Assembly: GCF_018687715.1 (NCBI RefSeq)
Contig: NC_056754.1
Span: 12,356,001 to 12,420,000 of the forward strand
DNA from: Carya illinoinensis
Taxonomy: Eukaryota > Streptophyta > Magnoliopsida > Fagales > Juglandaceae
DNA: 64,000 nt
Reading direction: 5' to 3'
Shown: piece after piece, positions 24,128 through 35,582 of the stretch
Numbering within the stretch: the first letter of the stretch is position 1
Layout of the letters: every line of letters starts with the position of its first letter
The notes under the pieces: generated by a model
The model's input: only the letters and a program-made list of their open reading frames with translations
Databases searched by the model: none
Told to the model about the DNA's origin: nothing
Position numbers and translations under genes: made by a program

Positions 24128-24326
24128 GCTCCTCGTTAACGCCTAATGTTGAGATGGGATTGCGTTTGTTTTTTTAAGAACACTATCCCCAGTTGTCACT
24201 CCTTCGCCCGACCTGAGATGGAATAATAGAAAAAAATTATCAATCTAGTCAAGTGTAGTGAACAAATATAATCTCACACTCCAATAATATGCGATCATTA
24301 AACTAATAAGACTTGTCGAGTATCGA

Positions 24327-24369
24327 AAATTCAGTACCCTAATATTAAAAATATTAGGGTACTGAATTT
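24327..24369. terminator. Perfect hairpin between the two CACTA genes
   Basis: Arms of 20 bases (24327-24346 and 24350-24369) are exact complements around a 3-base AAA loop. It lies downstream of the transposase stop (24470) and upstream of the TNPA-like start (24127). It could mark a transcript end or be a footprint of another element; the terminator label is only a suggestion. Confidence 0.55.
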
Positions 24370-24469
24370 ATAAGGCGGCCGATGGAACAACCTTGAGAAT
24401 TCAAAATATTAGGGTATTCAATTGGTAAAACATTGAGAATTCACCTAATATCAATATGTTGGCAGTTGA

Positions 24470-27400
24470 TTATTCTGAGTCAGACTCTTCCTCGGTGGAT
24501 GGGTCCTCCTCATCTGAGTCTTCCCAATCACCATAAGCATCTCCAGAACCAGATGGAACCATGCCATCATCAATAAAATCTGGTGAATTTCTACGTGGAC
24601 CACCTGGGTCCTGAATTTCTCGTGCATCAATATGGGTAGGTTCTATATCAATCCTACTAAGTGGAGTTGACACTGGACATGCATCACAATGCAAAAGTGG
24701 ATAGTCATATGGGGACTCATTCTCTTGATAGGCATCATCGTCACTTGATTCGCCATCATTACTATCTAAAACCCTCTGCACTGGAGGAATGTCATACACA
24801 TTCCTATTATTGTACTTCTGCACAACATACCAGTTCCCTTTCGCCCTGATATCCCTAATGTAAAAACACTGGGAAGCCTGGCATGCCAACACATATGGTT
24901 CGTCCTTATACCACGTCCTATTCATATTGACACTAGTTAAATGATCGTCTACTCGTACCCCCGTTTCTTATCACCAACATCAAACCAATCACAGTTGAAC
25001 AAGTACACTCTACGACCTCCCATGTAGTGTAGCTCCACTACATCATTGATAACACCATAGAAGTTTACATTATCAGTAGCTTCGTCACCAGTTACCAATA
25101 CCCCAGAATTTTGTGAACGCCGGCGAATTTCACGAGACTTCGTATGGAACCGTTTACCATTTATAATGCAAGCAGCATATAATGCAACCCAACGGTCAGG
25201 ACTGCAAGCTAACGCATACAAATCTTGAGACACATCAAGTGGATTGTTGTTACGCTGGTCCAAAACCTACATGATCATCAGGATGGTTATCATGAACTTA
25301 TAGTGTCAGTGATATTGTCATATCAGGGTCGGGTATAATTACACAAAGTAGATAACTAGCAAGCTAACTTACACGTTGCTTGAACCAAATTGGAAACTCA
25401 GTTTGGTGCATGCGATCTACAGAATTTGGGTTTGACACCCTGCATTTGTCGTAGTGTTCCCTGCATTTGTTGAGGAAGAAAATGATGGCAAATAAGTTAT
25501 TGTCAAGGGACGTAATTTTATAAATTGAATGGTAGTAGGTTGTTTGGAGAAAGCACGAAGGAAGCAATGATTGCTTACTCTAAATACGGTCCAATCTCAA
25601 TACAGTTGTTTAGCACGTACCAAATGGCTGCTGTATGGAGTTCAACTTCTAATTGCACATTATTAGCCATACCCAAGGGACGAAGTTTCTGGTTGAAAAT
25701 TTTGAACCCGTCTATAGTCTCCTCTTCTACACTATCAATGTTGCGATCTGCTCGATTAAACTTCGTCTCAACATCTTGGAGATACATGGAGCAAAATGTC
25801 AAACACTCGATGTGAACCCAAGCTTCCGCTATTGAACCTTCTGGACGTGCTTTATTCTTAACATACCGCTTGAATTTGCCTAGATACCTTTCAAACGGGT
25901 ACATCCATCGATATTGAACTGGACCTCCAAGAATGGCCTCACGGGGTAAGTGTACAGCTAGGTGGACCATAACATCGAAAAAAGATGGAGGGAATATCAT
26001 CTCCAGTTTGCATAGAATGGTGACGATATCAACTTGAAGCTTTGATAGGCGATTCACATCTAATGTTCGGTCGCACAACTCTTTGAAGAAACTACTAAGT
26101 TCAGTCAAAGCCAATGCAATATCCCTCTTTAAGAACCCCCCTCACAGCAATAGGAAGTAGTGTTTGCAAAAAAACATGATGGTCATGGCTTTTTAGCCCA
26201 GAGATTTTGGAATCACGTATAGTAACACAATGCGTGATATTGGCAGCGAACCCATCTGGAAATTTAACATCAGCAAGCCACTCACAGAATTTATTCCTTT
26301 CATCTCCATGCAATGTGTATGATGCATGTGGCATTGTAACACGTTCACCTTCACGTTTCAAATGCAATTCCTTTCTGAAGCCCAAGATCTCTAAGTCACG
26401 CCGGGAATTAGCGTTATCTTTTGTCTTGCCGGGAATGTTCATAAGAGTGCCCAATATGTTCTCGGAAACATTCTTCTCAATATGCATAACATCTAGATTA
26501 TGTCTAAGCCGCAAAGTTGACCAATAAGGTAGTTTGAAAAAGATGCTTTTCTTTGTCCAGTTCAACTCTTCCGCAGTGCGTCTTCTCTTCCTACGAGATT
26601 TTCCAAAGTGAATATCTCCAAGCATTTGTAATTGAGTTAAAAGATCCGCTCCTTCAACCATAGTTGGTGGCATTCGAAGATCTTCTTTACCATTGAACAA
26701 GGCTTTTCTCGTTCGCCACATGTGATCTGTCGGTAAGAGACGTCGATGTCCCATATAACAATGTTTTCTGCCATATTTCAGCCAGTTGGAATCTGTACTT
26801 TCATTGCAAGACGGACATGCCAGTTTCCCTTTTGTTGACCACCCAGATAGATTTCCATATGCGGGAAAGTCGTTGATTGTCCACAATAAGGCAGCATGTA
26901 ACATGAACATTTCCTTAGTAGATGCATCAAATGTAGGTACCCCATGTTCCCAAAGTTCAAGTAACTCATCAATTAACGGTTGCAAATAAACATCAATGTC
27001 ATTCCCTGGTGATTTTGGGCCAGGGATAATGAGGGATGTCATGAAGAACATGTCTTTCATGCATAACCACGGTGGTAAGTTATACGGGACAAGAATCACT
27101 GGCCAAATGCTATAAGGTTTAGCCAGATTGTTGAAGGGATTAAATCCGTCGCTTGCCAACCCGAGCCTAACATTGCGAGCATCCCTAGCAAATCTGGGGT
27201 TAGCTTGATCAAATGTCTTCCAGGCTTCAGAGTCAGCAGGATGTCTCATACTAGTCTCATCGGTGACCCGCTGCTCCTTATGCCATCTCATGTCACCTGC
27301 TATCTTGCTTGACACAAAGAGACGCTGCAATCTTGGCTTCAAAGGAAAATGCCGAAGCACTTTTTGAGGGATCACTCGTGAGCCGTGTGTATTTGGCATC

Positions 27401-28134
27401 CATCGTGAAGCCTTACAGATAGGGCACTCATTAAGAGTAGCATTTTCCTTCCAAAATAAGATGCAGCCATTAGGGCATGCATGAATTTTGTGGTATGTGA
27501 AACCCAAACCGCGCTCCAATGTCCTTGCCTCCTCATATGATTGTGGCAATTCAGCATTAGGAAAGGCTGACCGCAAAAGGCTTAGAAGCATATCAAAAGA
27601 CTTGATTGACCACCCACCAAGTGTTTTAATGTGTAACAACTTCACTACGAACGAGAGCTTTGAGAATTTTGTACAGCCGTAAAAAAGAGGACGTTGGGCA
27701 TCCTCTAATAGTTGGTCGAAAGTAGTGGATGGGGAGGATTGTGGTATTGCTGAGTGAGTTGGTGATGTTGTGTTGTCTTCAGGAGCATCTCCGAATGTGG
27801 CTGCCCGTATGTCATCGAACATACGGTCCATGTCATCAATGTACACGTCTCCACTTTCAACTCTGGGATCAACATCATCGTCAATGATGGGGAGTGTTTC
27901 CTCCTCCCCATGAAATATCCAGTGAGTGTAAGTTGGATCTATCCCTTTTATGAACAAGTGCGACTCCACCTCAAATATAGGTAAGAAGAGGTTATTACAG
28001 CATATACGGCACGGACACCGAATGCGATCACTTCCCATGGAATGAGTTCGTGCCATTGTAAGGAAACTGTTAACCCCTTCAGCGTAAGCAGGTGATAGAA
28101 GTCTATCACCCAAACTCATCCAACTTTTGTCCAT
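24470..28134 (-). pseudogene. TNP2/TNPD-type CACTA transposase, two frameshifts
   Basis: The catalytic transposase of the CACTA element. Exon 1 runs from the ATG at 28134. Residues 1-75 are the transposase-associated domain with clustered cysteines (RCPCRICC). Residues about 180-245 have the CPNGCILFW...CPIC zinc-ribbon region. The tnp2 core follows, with candidate acidic catalytic residues in LASDGFNPF, NDIDVYLQPL and HNLDVMHIEKNV. An extra base at about 26127 shifts the frame at the junction with the DUF4218 part (HLAVHLPREA, RWMYPFERYL). Introns at 25461-25578 and 25267-25372 have GT-AG ends and join cleanly. DUF4216 follows (FNCDWFDVG), where a lost G in the run at 24959-24963 shifts the frame again before MNRTWYKDEPYVLA. 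The tail is acidic and ends at 24470. Confidence 0.93.
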
Positions 28135-30119
28135 CTAATAAAAAGAAAACTGCATGAGTGGTTTTGATATTGAAGTTATAATAAACACAAGGTAGGGCGA
28201 AGAAGTAACAGGGATGTGGAGCACGAGGAAGATTACACAGGGGGAAAATACCACATTTTTCAATGCTTAATATGATGTATTACAGTTGAGATGGTAGTAC
28301 CCATTTGGAGCACTCATAATACCTTCTGTTGGATAGCTGATGCTTAAATGCAAGTGCAAACTTGGTCTGTTTTAAAATGTCAATTAATTATAAATGGAAA
28401 TCACCAAATGGTATAATTAATATTCGGCATAGGTCATGTTTGCATCTCCCCAAAGTAATAAAGAATCAGCCAGTGAAATGTTTTGACTATTCATGGGCTG
28501 TGATTGCATGATGATGGTGCTAAATCATGATGATGTAATGTGCAGCAAGATATTTGAATTTTATATATATTTTCCGAATGCATCTCAAACAACAAAAGTG
28601 CCCATTTGGTATGAGATGTACTTAGACAATTTCTATTCAGCCATTTAGTGTTATGAGATGTTAGGATCAAGTATTGTACTTCTTCACAGTGCTGAATTTA
28701 TTCTTAAGTTATCGTGGTAAACTCGGATGGATTAATGGGGAGACCCTAAGTAATCAAAAGTGCACAACAAACCACACATATATCTAGTTCATTATCACAC
28801 TTGTAAGAGATTCATGGAAGGGGTATAATTAGTTATGAGTTTTCCTTTGTAAGTGCTTAAAAACACATATAGCAGCAGAGCGAAAAGGCAGGGGATGATT
28901 AAGACAGACAAAACTTATTTGTAAGTTTTTAATTTCATTTGGGCAAAAAGTTTCTTCAAATATTTCTCAATTTTTATCATACAGTTTCTATAGTAGCTTC
29001 AGAACTGTTATGAGGAATTAATTCAGAAATTCCTACGGTACTCATAGCTTCCAAAGCCTTGAAAACTCTTGGATTGGAAGCCATGACCAACTACTCGGGC
29101 TACTGAAGCAATGAAGTAATCCCCTTGCTCTCAATGGCATTGTATACTCATTGGACTGAATTTAGTTAAATGTTAAGCTTTTGCCTTTCATTTCCCTTTA
29201 GCAAAAAGCTCCAAAAGGCAAAAGCCCCTGAAGTCGATCTAGCTACTTGTTTGGAGGGAAAGTGAGTCACATATAAGATGAGACTTCCAACTTTTACCAA
29301 ACAGATACTGCTCAGCATACACGTGTACTAAATTTAAACTATACTCTATAAACAAGTACTACCTCAAATAAACGGGTACTACTATACTTATATGTGATTG
29401 GTTACACCAAACTGTAATAAAGTATATTATATTTTGCTTTCCCAATTCCCTCCAGCCTGTGTGAGAACTCTGGACCCTAGGAAAATATCGGTGAGGGAGG
29501 TTTCCCTAAATGCTACTATATAAACATATATCAAACCAAACACACACTTCATGTTTTTTACTAAGAAGTGAGAAGTTCTTCAATTTATAAATAGTAAATT
29601 AACCCAGATCAACTTTGTTTTGTAATTACCATTAAAGTCCTTGTAGAATGTCACTGTTCTTGATTCTCTCCACAAATGGATGCTATTCCACCAACAAATG
29701 CATAAAGAGAGTAAACAACAAAAGGATGCTATTCCACCAAAATAACACATTTATAATAACTCCAATGCACATTTGCTAGACAAAACAGCTTATCCATATA
29801 ACCCAAAGCTCGTATGCCTACCTCCGCAATATTGTGAGAAAGTGGTTTCTTCAAATCAAATTGTACAACTGCTGAACACTGTTGACAGAGTACACTTGAA
29901 TGCTTCTCTTGAGATCTCCTTAACCACTCTAAGAAGCACCCATTGCTGAAAATAACAACTAACAACTTCAACAGGAATCTTTAGATAGAAAATAAAAAAA
30001 GCCATAAGGATGGCAGCTAAGCAAAAATGCCATAATAAGTAAAGTAAGTTACATATATTCAAGGTATGAAAAAATGAGCAACAGTAACAACATCATGCCA
30101 TATATTTAAGCAAATCTGA
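28135..30119. other. CACTA interior upstream of the transposase
   Basis: The stretch just right of 28134 should contain the transposase promoter, but I see no clear TATA box at a fixed distance. An 80-codon minus-strand frame at 29729-29971 (SSVLCQQCSAVVQFDLKK) looks protein-like and could be a captured exon; I cannot assign it. The rest is AT-rich non-coding sequence. Confidence 0.45.
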
Positions 30120-30536
30120 GATTTTGCATGCTCAACATCAACAGAAAGCTTGTCATTGGCAAGAAGGGAGGAAAATCGTCAGAGGAAAGAGCAGTTGAAG
30201 ATGGAAGACTCTGTTTGGATGAAGACAATTATATTAGGGGAACAATGTAAAGTACCAGACGAGGAAGATGCTGTTATTTATGATGGCAAGGGAAAAAGGA
30301 TCTCAGCATACCATCATAGGACCCCGAGTAGGATATCTTTGTCTATGGGGCTCTCATTCAACGAACCAGACTTACATCTATCCACCAGAAGAACATGCTG
30401 TTATATATCAAGAATGAAGGAAGAATGTCTTGATGTCAATAAATCAATCCTTTCCACTCCATACGCAGGGGTAGCTAGTTTTTTCACGTTCGAAGGGATT
30501 CGTATAAAGTCCTCTTCACTTGTCCGATCAAATTGA
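30120..30536 (+). CDS. Captured host-gene fragment, small plant-specific protein family
   Basis: An open frame on the strand opposite the transposase genes reads LARREENRQRKEQL, a charged helix, then EDSVWMKTIILGEQCKVP and DAVIYDGKGKRISAYH. From memory this resembles a family of small uncharacterised plant proteins with a conserved W-x-K-x-I-x-x-G-E-x-C and Y-D-G-K-G core. No ATG precedes it in frame after the TGA at 30117, and the C-terminal half looks less conserved. I therefore think it is a gene fragment carried by the transposon rather than a working gene. Function is unknown. Confidence 0.45.
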   Translation, partial: DFACSTSTESLSLARREENRQRKEQLKMEDSVWMKTIILGEQCKVPDEEDAVIYDGKGKRISAYHHRTPSRISLSMGLSFNEPDLHLSTRRTCCYISRMKEECLDVNKSILSTPYAGVASFFTFEGIRIKSSSLVRSN

Positions 30537-32985
30537 ATGATTAAATTGTGGAGAGAAATAGACATAACATGTGGACCTTACAATGTTTAGCGCTGCCGGA
30601 ATAGAAGCGTGAAACCCACAATGAGCAAATAATGTTGTATCTATTTCTCGTTGCATTGGACCTTCTAATTCGGTCAAGAAATTAAAGAAGATCTCAATTA
30701 ATTAATAAGGATCGAATGCTGTCAAAGAGTTCGTGACAGAATGTATGACTTATATTAGTGACACAAGGAGCCACATGCACCCCATGCAAGTAGATGAAAG
30801 AATAAATATCTAGTACGTACTGACCGAAAGTTTTTTGTTATCTTCAGACTTATCAGTGGAATCATGTGAATAAAAAGTATATATTATTAATGAAATATTG
30901 AAACTATATATCAACCAATTACAAAATAAATAAATCTCTACTGATTTATTATTATTCTCTAATGATTTATTTTGAAACTTATGGGATTAGAATCTGGCCT
31001 GCAGCCTTTGTAATTTTTAGTGGGGACAGTACTTTATGGGATCAGAATATTCCCAAGGATAAGATGCTGCAACTTTTCCTTGCTTTCTTTATTTTAGGGG
31101 AATAAAATGGATACCATAATCATTATCATGATCAATACCAATATCAGTAGAGATTTTGCATGAACGCAGCCGGAGGCCATTAATTTATTCCAGAGCCAGT
31201 TACTGTGCTAAATAGGCTAGGTGAAAAGAGCAACCGGATTATATATATATGTCATACATGTATATTCTTGTGTAGAAGGTCAAGAATTCAAGTCACACCT
31301 GTCATATATGATGCATCTTTACAGATGTGCAAAAACCCTGTTGCCACACCTGTTCTTTCTCAACTTCTGCTAAAATACGGCAATTAAAAAGCACTTTTGA
31401 GAATGGTTGATATGGCCTCTAATATTTATTGGAGAAACAGGCCTTGTTGGGGGATGGATGAGAAAATATTCAGAACTAAATATAAGAAAACACAATCATA
31501 AGATTGCCTAACAGTCTTTAGTGAACCAAAACTATTTGCACAGCAGAAATGATTCACTGATAGGAGAATGGGAGTGGTCAAACAGCTTCCTGCACCCCTA
31601 GTGATGAAATTTTTCATCATTTAGTTTAGGTTTATTCTTGTAAATCCCACATTATGTATGTATTTCCCTTCCCCTTTGAGTTTTAAAACTCGGATAAAAA
31701 TCCTAGGTGCCATAAGAAGAGCCCAAGTTTTCAACACTTTCTATCAGAAAATGTGCCCTAAGCTTCAAGAACAAAAAATGTATAAAGTGGGGATTAACAT
31801 TTCTATGCTTAGTTTCCATCTCTGGGACCCCTTTGGCAGTTTTGAGCACCAGAATGGGTTCAGGTTCATGGCCTTGTCAACTCCTAAGAATCAAAAGGGA
31901 AGCCAGAAAAAGCAATGCTCCTATCTTAATCCAACCACTTGCATATGGCTTTCCACGTCATACCAACATCTCGACTCGGCCTAAAACTCAGCACTTTGTT
32001 CAATATACTTACAATTATAGGCTTCATTCTGATACAGAGTATCTTCAATTAATTGTAAATAGTAACGAGAATAATAGTGAATAATTTATAAATAATAGTG
32101 AAATAGTTTGAGATTTATAGGTTTTATGACCTTTTAGTGGCATTATAATTGAGACTTAAATGTTTAATCATTAAGCAGTTTTGGAATTCAAAACTATTAG
32201 TTCTTTTATTCTATCATTTGGTTAAAAGTATTTACACCATGATATGCATTTTGAGATCACCTAATGATTAATCATTCGAACTTCAATTATTAAGATAACG
32301 TAAAACATGATATGAATCAAATTCAATAAGCTTTAAAACTACCAAATATGATATGAATCACCAATTAAATAGAATCTCCATCAAAACAACATTAACGACC
32401 AATAAATAAATATGCCTCTTCTAATATATACTGGAAACATTGGAATGAAAATTGTCAATTTGATCCATTACACTCATAACCCAATCGAAGACACCAAAAG
32501 ACTGTAGTAGTGAAAAGAAGCATACAATCTGTCTTTTGATGAAGTAAGTTGATAATTTCCGCTGTTCTTAAATGTTATTGGGATAAACATTTAAGAATTT
32601 TCATCCTTGTTCAGTTCACATTTTTCATGGTAATAATCCATCATAATATTTATTATTAGTTAAACAAGGATATAATTATAAAAACATATTAGGTTAAATT
32701 AACTAATAATAGCAATGTTTCATACAGAAGTAATAAAATCATAAAATCAACAGCATGTCACGTCCTATGCATAAAATCAATCCAAACAGATTTGTTCTTT
32801 CGTAATATTAGAATATATAAAGAAATCGAACTTCTAAGAACGGTTAGTAGTGTCATTTAATTTCTAGGTGGCCATAGGATTTTGCATTATGAAAGGGTTC
32901 AAATCATTGTTAATATACTTGATTTACCAACAAGAAAAGCGATCAATATCAGAGCTGTACAAATTAGTTGGTTTGGAATTTACCA
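30537..32985. other. CACTA interior, no recognised gene
   Basis: A 108-codon plus-strand frame at 31658-31984 has no family I recognise. The remainder is AT-rich (for example 32160-32860) with no domain, repeat array or RNA gene that I can support. Confidence 0.45.
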
Positions 32986-32989
32986 AACC

Positions 32990-33213
32990 AATGCCACTAG
33001 ACTTGAGTGGCATTGCAGATAGAGGGGCATACAAGCTAGCATCTCCTTCAGTTCCATGGAAAATACCATAGTACAAGTGAGGTTGCGAATGGAAAAGGTT
33101 GCCGGGACTGCTGTAGAAAGAGTAGCTGAGGGAGGATGCATTTGCTGATGGTTATGAGGGCCTAAAGAAATCTCCATGGTCATGTGAGGAGAGAGAGAGA
33201 AACCCAACCAGTT
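32990..33213 (-). pseudogene. AINTEGUMENTA-like AP2 gene fragment (N-terminal part)
   Basis: The minus strand reads NWLGFSLSPHMTMEI, the N-terminal signature shared by ANT/AIL/BABY BOOM-type AP2 transcription factors. It is followed by a His/Gln/Pro-rich stretch and TAVPATF. After a one-base shift near 33095 the neighbouring frame continues HSQPHLYYG, then APLSAMPLKSSG, matching the ANT region just before the conserved MPLKSDGSL block. The AP2 DNA-binding domains are absent, and an in-frame stop lies two codons before the first Asn. This is a captured 5' coding piece of a host developmental regulator inside the CACTA element. Family assignment is from memory. Confidence 0.7.
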
Positions 33214-34026
33214 AACTTACTTGCCTATTATGTTATTGTTAATAGGGTAATTTTTTAGGAGTTAATCCTCTCTTAATGTACTAATTTTCCCAATAAGCAG
33301 AGATTTTGGGCAAGTTTCTTTCGATGGTAGGCAACTTAATCATTGGAAAAGAAATAAACTAATCATACTAACATCCATTGATTCAATCATCCATCAACAT
33401 GTTTGGATTAAAAAAAAAGTACCACTATCTATCCACAATACCTGCCTCGGGTAGCTTCCAATTGATTATTTTCAACAAATAATCGTAGTCAATATTAGTG
33501 ATGTAACTAGAAGTTGATTAATTTAATGTAGCTGAGGAAGACAACCAGAGCAACTAAGGACGTATACAGGGCAAGTTACTTGACGCCTACAACCATTTAT
33601 ATATATATATGGAAATATATTTACTCTCAGAGGGGGAAAATGAAATCTGGTGTCAATCAGGAAGCATCCCTTTCGCCCTTAACCCCAAAAATCAGTAAAA
33701 CTCTGCAGTATACGTCCACGCCGGACAAGCTTTCACAATCAGTATCCCAAAAATTTGTTCTACAAGCCAAAAATGCACATTTTTTCGAAACCAACGAGTT
33801 GGGATATTTCCCAATGAAATACCTGTGGTTCACGAAACAGAGTCCCAAGCTTTGAACCCAGAGATTTTCCGATGACGATCGTGGAATGCCCGTGCCCAGT
33901 CACAAGCTAACCTAAGATGGAGGCAGACGAAATGGGTTTCGTATGCTCTCGGGAACGATAATGGGTCACACGAACAGCGGAAGGCCAAACTACACACTCT
34001 CAAATTTTGAGTGGATTAAATGGCTC

Positions 34027-34100
34027 GGGTGGGTGGATTTGCAGGTAGGTGAAAATGGCGTTGAGTTCGGGTGGGTGGATTTGCAGGTAGCTGAAAATGG
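34027..34100 (+). repeat. Short tandem repeat near the CACTA right end
   Basis: Two copies of gggtgggtggatttgcaggt with a period of about 42 bases, each followed by gaaaatggc. They fall inside a 33943-34194 open frame that I regard as non-coding. Confidence 0.75.
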
Positions 34101-34261
34101 CAAAGGAAGGAAAATGAAAATCGGCTTGGGTACTGTGGGAGTCAGGACGGTGAAGGAGGAAAATAGAAGAGGGGGGAAAATAAAACTTGGCTAATTTTCG
34201 CGCGCGGGCTTGTTGCGAAGTAGGGACCCCCGCCAGGACATTATTTTCTAATTGCAGTGAC

Positions 34262-34420
34262 GTAAATCGTTGCTTTTAGTTTAATAATCGGCGCAAATAT
34301 TGACATTAGGCCCACGCGTGAGTTTAATGTAAAATAAAATCGGCGTGTTTGTAATCGCTGCTTATAACCATTATTTGCAGCGTTTTATTTTGCAGCAGTT
34401 CCAAAATCGCTGCTTTAAGC
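34262..34420. repeat. CACTA right subterminal motifs
   Basis: CGCTGC and CAGCG motifs occur at about 34356, 34376 and 34408, with variants (atcgttgc, gcagcag) between. There are fewer copies than at the left end. Confidence 0.8.
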
Positions 34421-34423
34421 CAA

Positions 34424-34436
34424 TTTTCTTGTAGTG
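34424..34436. repeat. Right terminal inverted repeat of the CACTA element
   Basis: TTTTCTTGTAGTG, the exact complement of the left end, followed by target duplication AGT. Confidence 0.95.
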
Positions 34437-34683
34437 AGTACGAATTACTTTTGTCTAATAATCTCATAATTAATACCTAGATATAATCTCATAATTAGTG
34501 CATCTAAATTCACATAAATTATGTCCCGATCCCTATCCGTATTAAATTAAGGTACATAAAATTATTGTCTTAATTATCCTATTTGATCTGTAGATCTACT
34601 TGTAGACATATCCGTCTTTTCATTTATCTCAAAATATAAATATAACGAACAAGTTGATTTGATGTTTAGAACATAAGTGTAAT

Positions 34684-35569
34684 TGAAATTTCCAACGTAC
34701 CCTTGTAAAACCACGAAATTGTCTACCAATTTCCTTGAACAAATAAGTTAGATCTCAATTATCAAGATTATGAAATGAATCAAATACTTTAAAATAAATA
34801 ATCAAACTTGCCAAACACAACGATTGGTTACGAAGGGAAACCCTTTAAAGAACTCTTTAAAGGTAAAACCCTACGGGACAGCCAAACCCAGAAAAGTCAA
34901 TCTTATTATTTGAAGAACAATTACAAGTAATAATCAATTACAAAACCTTTGCAATTCGACTCTCTTACTTGCCTAGACAAACGACCCGTTTGTCTTCTAC
35001 CGCAGTAGCAGCCAGAACCTCTGGCGATCTTCAAATGTTGACTTCCCTTCTGGAACTCCAGAGGCTGAAATCCAATCGATGTTCCTTCACACTCAAAGCA
35101 TGATCACACTCAAGAAGATATGCAAAACCCCATGAAAATTCTCAAGTGAATTTTCTCTCATAAATGCTCAGAATATCCTCTCTGAAATTCGTGGCTCAAA
35201 GTCCTTGAAAAAATACAAAACCGAATCCCTTTAAATAGAAAGTGTAGAAAGAGTTCTAGGCACAGTAGGACTCTGCTGACAGTTAGCAACAGACGTGAAA
35301 ATGTGTTCCGACGGACTGCTAACATTTCGCGATAATATCTTCTATTATTGACTAAACTCTGTTCAGCTTTCTTCTTGATTTACCAATCTTTCAGAACTCG
35401 ATTTTAACCTCAAAGACTTATCTAAACAACACCTAAGACTTCTAGATAGACTTAATATTATTTAGATACAAATCAATACTTATTTTACATTCATCCAAAT
35501 TTAATCAAATAATGATAAGATAAAACTTATTATTTAGTCATCTAATCCTAGCCAATTTTTGCCTTTACA
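34684..35569 (-). repeat. 3' LTR of the gag-only element
   Basis: Runs from TGAAATTTCC to CTTTACA on the plus strand. It is closely similar to the right LTR but has about 40 extra bases near 35465-35510 that the right LTR lacks. Confidence 0.93.
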
Positions 35570-35582
35570 ATCTCCCTCTTTA
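35570..35582 (-). other. Polypurine tract of the gag-only element
   Basis: On the minus strand AAAGAGGGAGAT runs into the LTR terminus TGTAAAGG. Confidence 0.75.

Larger units (their letters stand above)
17824..34436 (-). mobile_element. CACTA (En/Spm) DNA transposon, 16.6 kb, full length
   Basis: The left end begins CACTACAAGAAAA and the right end, reversed, reads CACTACAAGAAAA, a perfect 13-bp inverted repeat. Both ends are flanked by AGT (17821-17823, 34437-34439), the 3-bp target duplication of this superfamily. Inside both ends lie many CAGCG/CGCTG motifs. Two element genes, TNPA-like and TNP2/TNPD-like, are on the minus strand. The 6 kb from 28.1 to 34.2 kb carries no element gene but holds apparent host-gene fragments. 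The intact ends suggest it could still be moved by a transposase supplied from elsewhere, although its own transposase is frameshifted. Confidence 0.96.

Noticed and set aside
32868..33071. 67-codon plus-strand frame
   Set aside because: It is the reverse side of the ANT-like fragment.
33943..34194. 83-codon plus-strand frame
   Set aside because: It is made largely of a 42-bp tandem repeat near the CACTA right end; no domain.
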